From contig CAMIGT010000060.1 in NCBI GenBank assembly GCA_946221975.1, forward strand, positions 1-7,158: 7,158 nt of DNA, read 5' to 3'. Under the pieces are notes generated by a model. The model saw only the letters and a program-made list of their open reading frames with translations, was not told where the DNA came from and ran no database searches. The translations under genes were made by a program, and so were the position numbers. Positions 6,083-7,158 of this stretch are shown in pieces. Numbering within the stretch: position 1 is the first letter of the stretch; every line of letters starts with the position of its first letter. Source of the DNA: an uncultured Blastococcus sp. GTDB taxonomy: Bacteria; Actinomycetota; Actinomycetes; Mycobacteriales; Antricoccaceae.

Positions 6083-7039
6083 CTACTTGCGCTTGTTCAC
6101 CGCTTCGGTGGCCTGCGGTACGACGTTGAACAGGTCGCCCACGACGCCGAAGTCGGCGAGCTCGAAGATCGGTGCCTCGGCATCCTTGTTGATCGCGACG
6201 ATCGTCTTCGAGGTCTGCATGCCGGCGCGGTGCTGGATCGCTCCGGAGATGCCGGCCGCGACGTACAGCTGCGGCGAGACGGTCTTGCCGGTCTGCCCGA
6301 CCTGGAACTGGTGCGGGTAGAAGCCCGAGTCGACCGCGGCGCGCGAGGCGCCGACGGCGCCACCCATCGAGTCGGCGAACGCCTCGATCACCTTGAAGTT
6401 CTCTGCCGACGCGACACCGCGACCACCGGAGACGACGATGTTTGCCTCGGTGAGCTCAGGGCGCGAGCCGGTCGACTCCTCGACGCGCTTGACGACCTGC
6501 GAGCGCTTGGCGGCGTCCGAGACCTGGACCTGCACGTCCTCGCGCGCCCCGGCACCGGCCTGCGGTGCGGCGGCGATCGAGTTCGGGCGGACCGTGATGA
6601 TCGGCATCGCGGTGCGTGACTTCGACTTGACGGTCATCGACCCGGCGAAGATCGACTGGGTGACGGTGCCGTCGTCATTGATGTCGACGGCGTCGGTGAG
6701 CAGGCCGTTGCCGGTCTTCAGCGCGAGCCGACCGGCAACCTCCTTGCCGTCCTGCGAGGACGAGATGAGGACGGCGCCAGCCGACTTCTCCTGGGCCAGC
6801 TGCGCGAGCAGCTCGGCCTTGGGAGCGACCAGGAAGCCCGCGATGTCGTCGCCCTCGGCGGCGTAGATCTTCTCCGCGCCGGCTTCGGTGAGGGCGTCGG
6901 CGATCGCGTCCGTCGTACCGGCCGGGCCGACGACGACCGCGCTCGGCTCGCCCAACTGGCGGGCCGCGGTCAGCAGCTCGGCAGTGGCCTTCTTCAGCTT
7001 GCCGTCGGCGTGCTCGACGAGAACAAGTACTTCAGCCAT
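6083..7039 (-). CDS. etfA: Electron transfer flavoprotein alpha subunit (FixB)
   Basis: EtfA pairs with EtfB as a soluble FAD/AMP heterodimer that takes electrons from acyl-CoA and other dehydrogenases and passes them on towards the quinone pool. The product is 318 residues, normal length. The N-terminal domain begins [10 protein letters not shown] and runs to about 190. The C-terminal FAD domain contains SGGRG (204-208), ASRAAVDSG (231-239), VGQTGK (247-252), the EtfA signature [13 protein letters not shown] (258-270), AINKD (282-286) and [10 protein letters not shown] (295-304). FAD-contacting residues are therefore in place. The ATG at 7039 has a GAAGGA purine run about 12 nt upstream, slightly far but acceptable. 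etfB ends 24 nt upstream, so the two form an operon, and a strong hairpin ends it downstream. Nothing unusual is seen. Confidence 0.97.
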   Translation of the reverse strand: MAEVLVLVEHADGKLKKATAELLTAARQLGEPSAVVVGPAGTTDAIADALTEAGAEKIYAAEGDDIAGFLVAPKAELLAQLAQEKSAGAVLISSSQDGKEVAGRLALKTGNGLLTDAVDINDDGTVTQSIFAGSMTVKSKSRTAMPIITVRPNSIAAAPQAGAGAREDVQVQVSDAAKRSQVVKRVEESTGSRPELTEANIVVSGGRGVASAENFKVIEAFADSMGGAVGASRAAVDSGFYPHQFQVGQTGKTVSPQLYVAAGISGAIQHRAGMQTSKTIVAINKDAEAPIFELADFGVVGDLFNVVPQATEAVNKRK

Positions 7040-7063
7040 GGTGGTGTGGTTTCCTTCCTCGTC

Positions 7064-7158
7064 CTAGACGAGCTTCTGCTTGGCGAGGAACTCGACGAGC
7101 TTGTCGCCGCCGTCGCCCTCGTCGGTGATCTTCTCGCCGGCCTCACGCGGCGGGCGCG
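7064..7158 (-). CDS. etfB: Electron transfer flavoprotein beta subunit (FixA), C-terminal end only
   Basis: Only the last 31 codons and the TAG stop are in the window; the rest lies beyond the right edge. The reverse strand reads RPPREAGEKITDEGDGG followed by a tail ending FLAKQKLV, which is the typical EtfB C-terminus that follows the AMP-binding region and reaches over EtfA. It lies 24 nt before etfA on the same strand, the expected order. Identity rests on this tail and the neighbour. Confidence 0.88.
   Translation of the reverse strand, partial: RPPREAGEKITDEGDGGDKLVEFLAKQKLV

Noticed and set aside
1..7158. CRISPR array, tRNA or rRNA gene, insertion sequence, phage or toxin-antitoxin genes.
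   Set aside because: No regularly spaced repeats, tRNA-like folds, transposase motifs or terminal repeats with target duplications were found by eye.

Overview
The window is GC-rich DNA whose genes all lie on the minus strand. It looks like an actinomycete (Actinomycetota) chromosome. Codon use is strongly G/C-ending, several genes start with GTG, and possible leaderless promoters are present. The flanking genes also recall a neighbourhood known from mycobacteria (etfB-etfA ... iscS-mnmA; recalled, not checked here). I cannot place it to genus.

Read in the direction of transcription (high to low coordinates), the layout is as follows. (1) The last 31 codons of etfB (electron transfer flavoprotein beta), then complete etfA (alpha), closed by a perfect 15-bp inverted-repeat terminator at 6016-6055. 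(2) An ECF41-type regulatory unit. It has a promoter at 5976-5950 that exactly matches the ECF41 consensus TGTCACA-N16-CGTC, a short leader with a hairpin, a carboxymuconolactone decarboxylase (CMD/AhpD-like) gene, and, 10 nt further on, an ECF41/SigJ-like sigma factor with a fused SnoaL-like domain. The CMD gene is split by one in-frame amber codon at 5548-5546. (3) A 14-helix-type MFS transporter with a possible leaderless promoter, overlapping by 4 nt (GTGA) an S33 proline-iminopeptidase-like hydrolase. (4) A 20-bp imperfect inverted repeat at 1652-1706, then iscS (cysteine desulfurase) and the 5' part of mnmA (tRNA 2-thiouridylase).

The outer genes are housekeeping: ETF carries electrons from acyl-CoA dehydrogenases, and IscS supplies the persulfide sulfur that MnmA uses for tRNA 2-thiouridine. 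The middle block (about 1716-5976) looks like an accessory insertion made of a self-regulated sigma/CMD pair and a transporter/peptidase pair. The best observations are the exact ECF41 promoter match, which ties sigma factor and CMD gene together, and the nonsense codon that breaks the CMD gene while leaving the downstream frame and sigma gene intact. I see no CRISPR array, tRNA, rRNA, transposase or phage gene.
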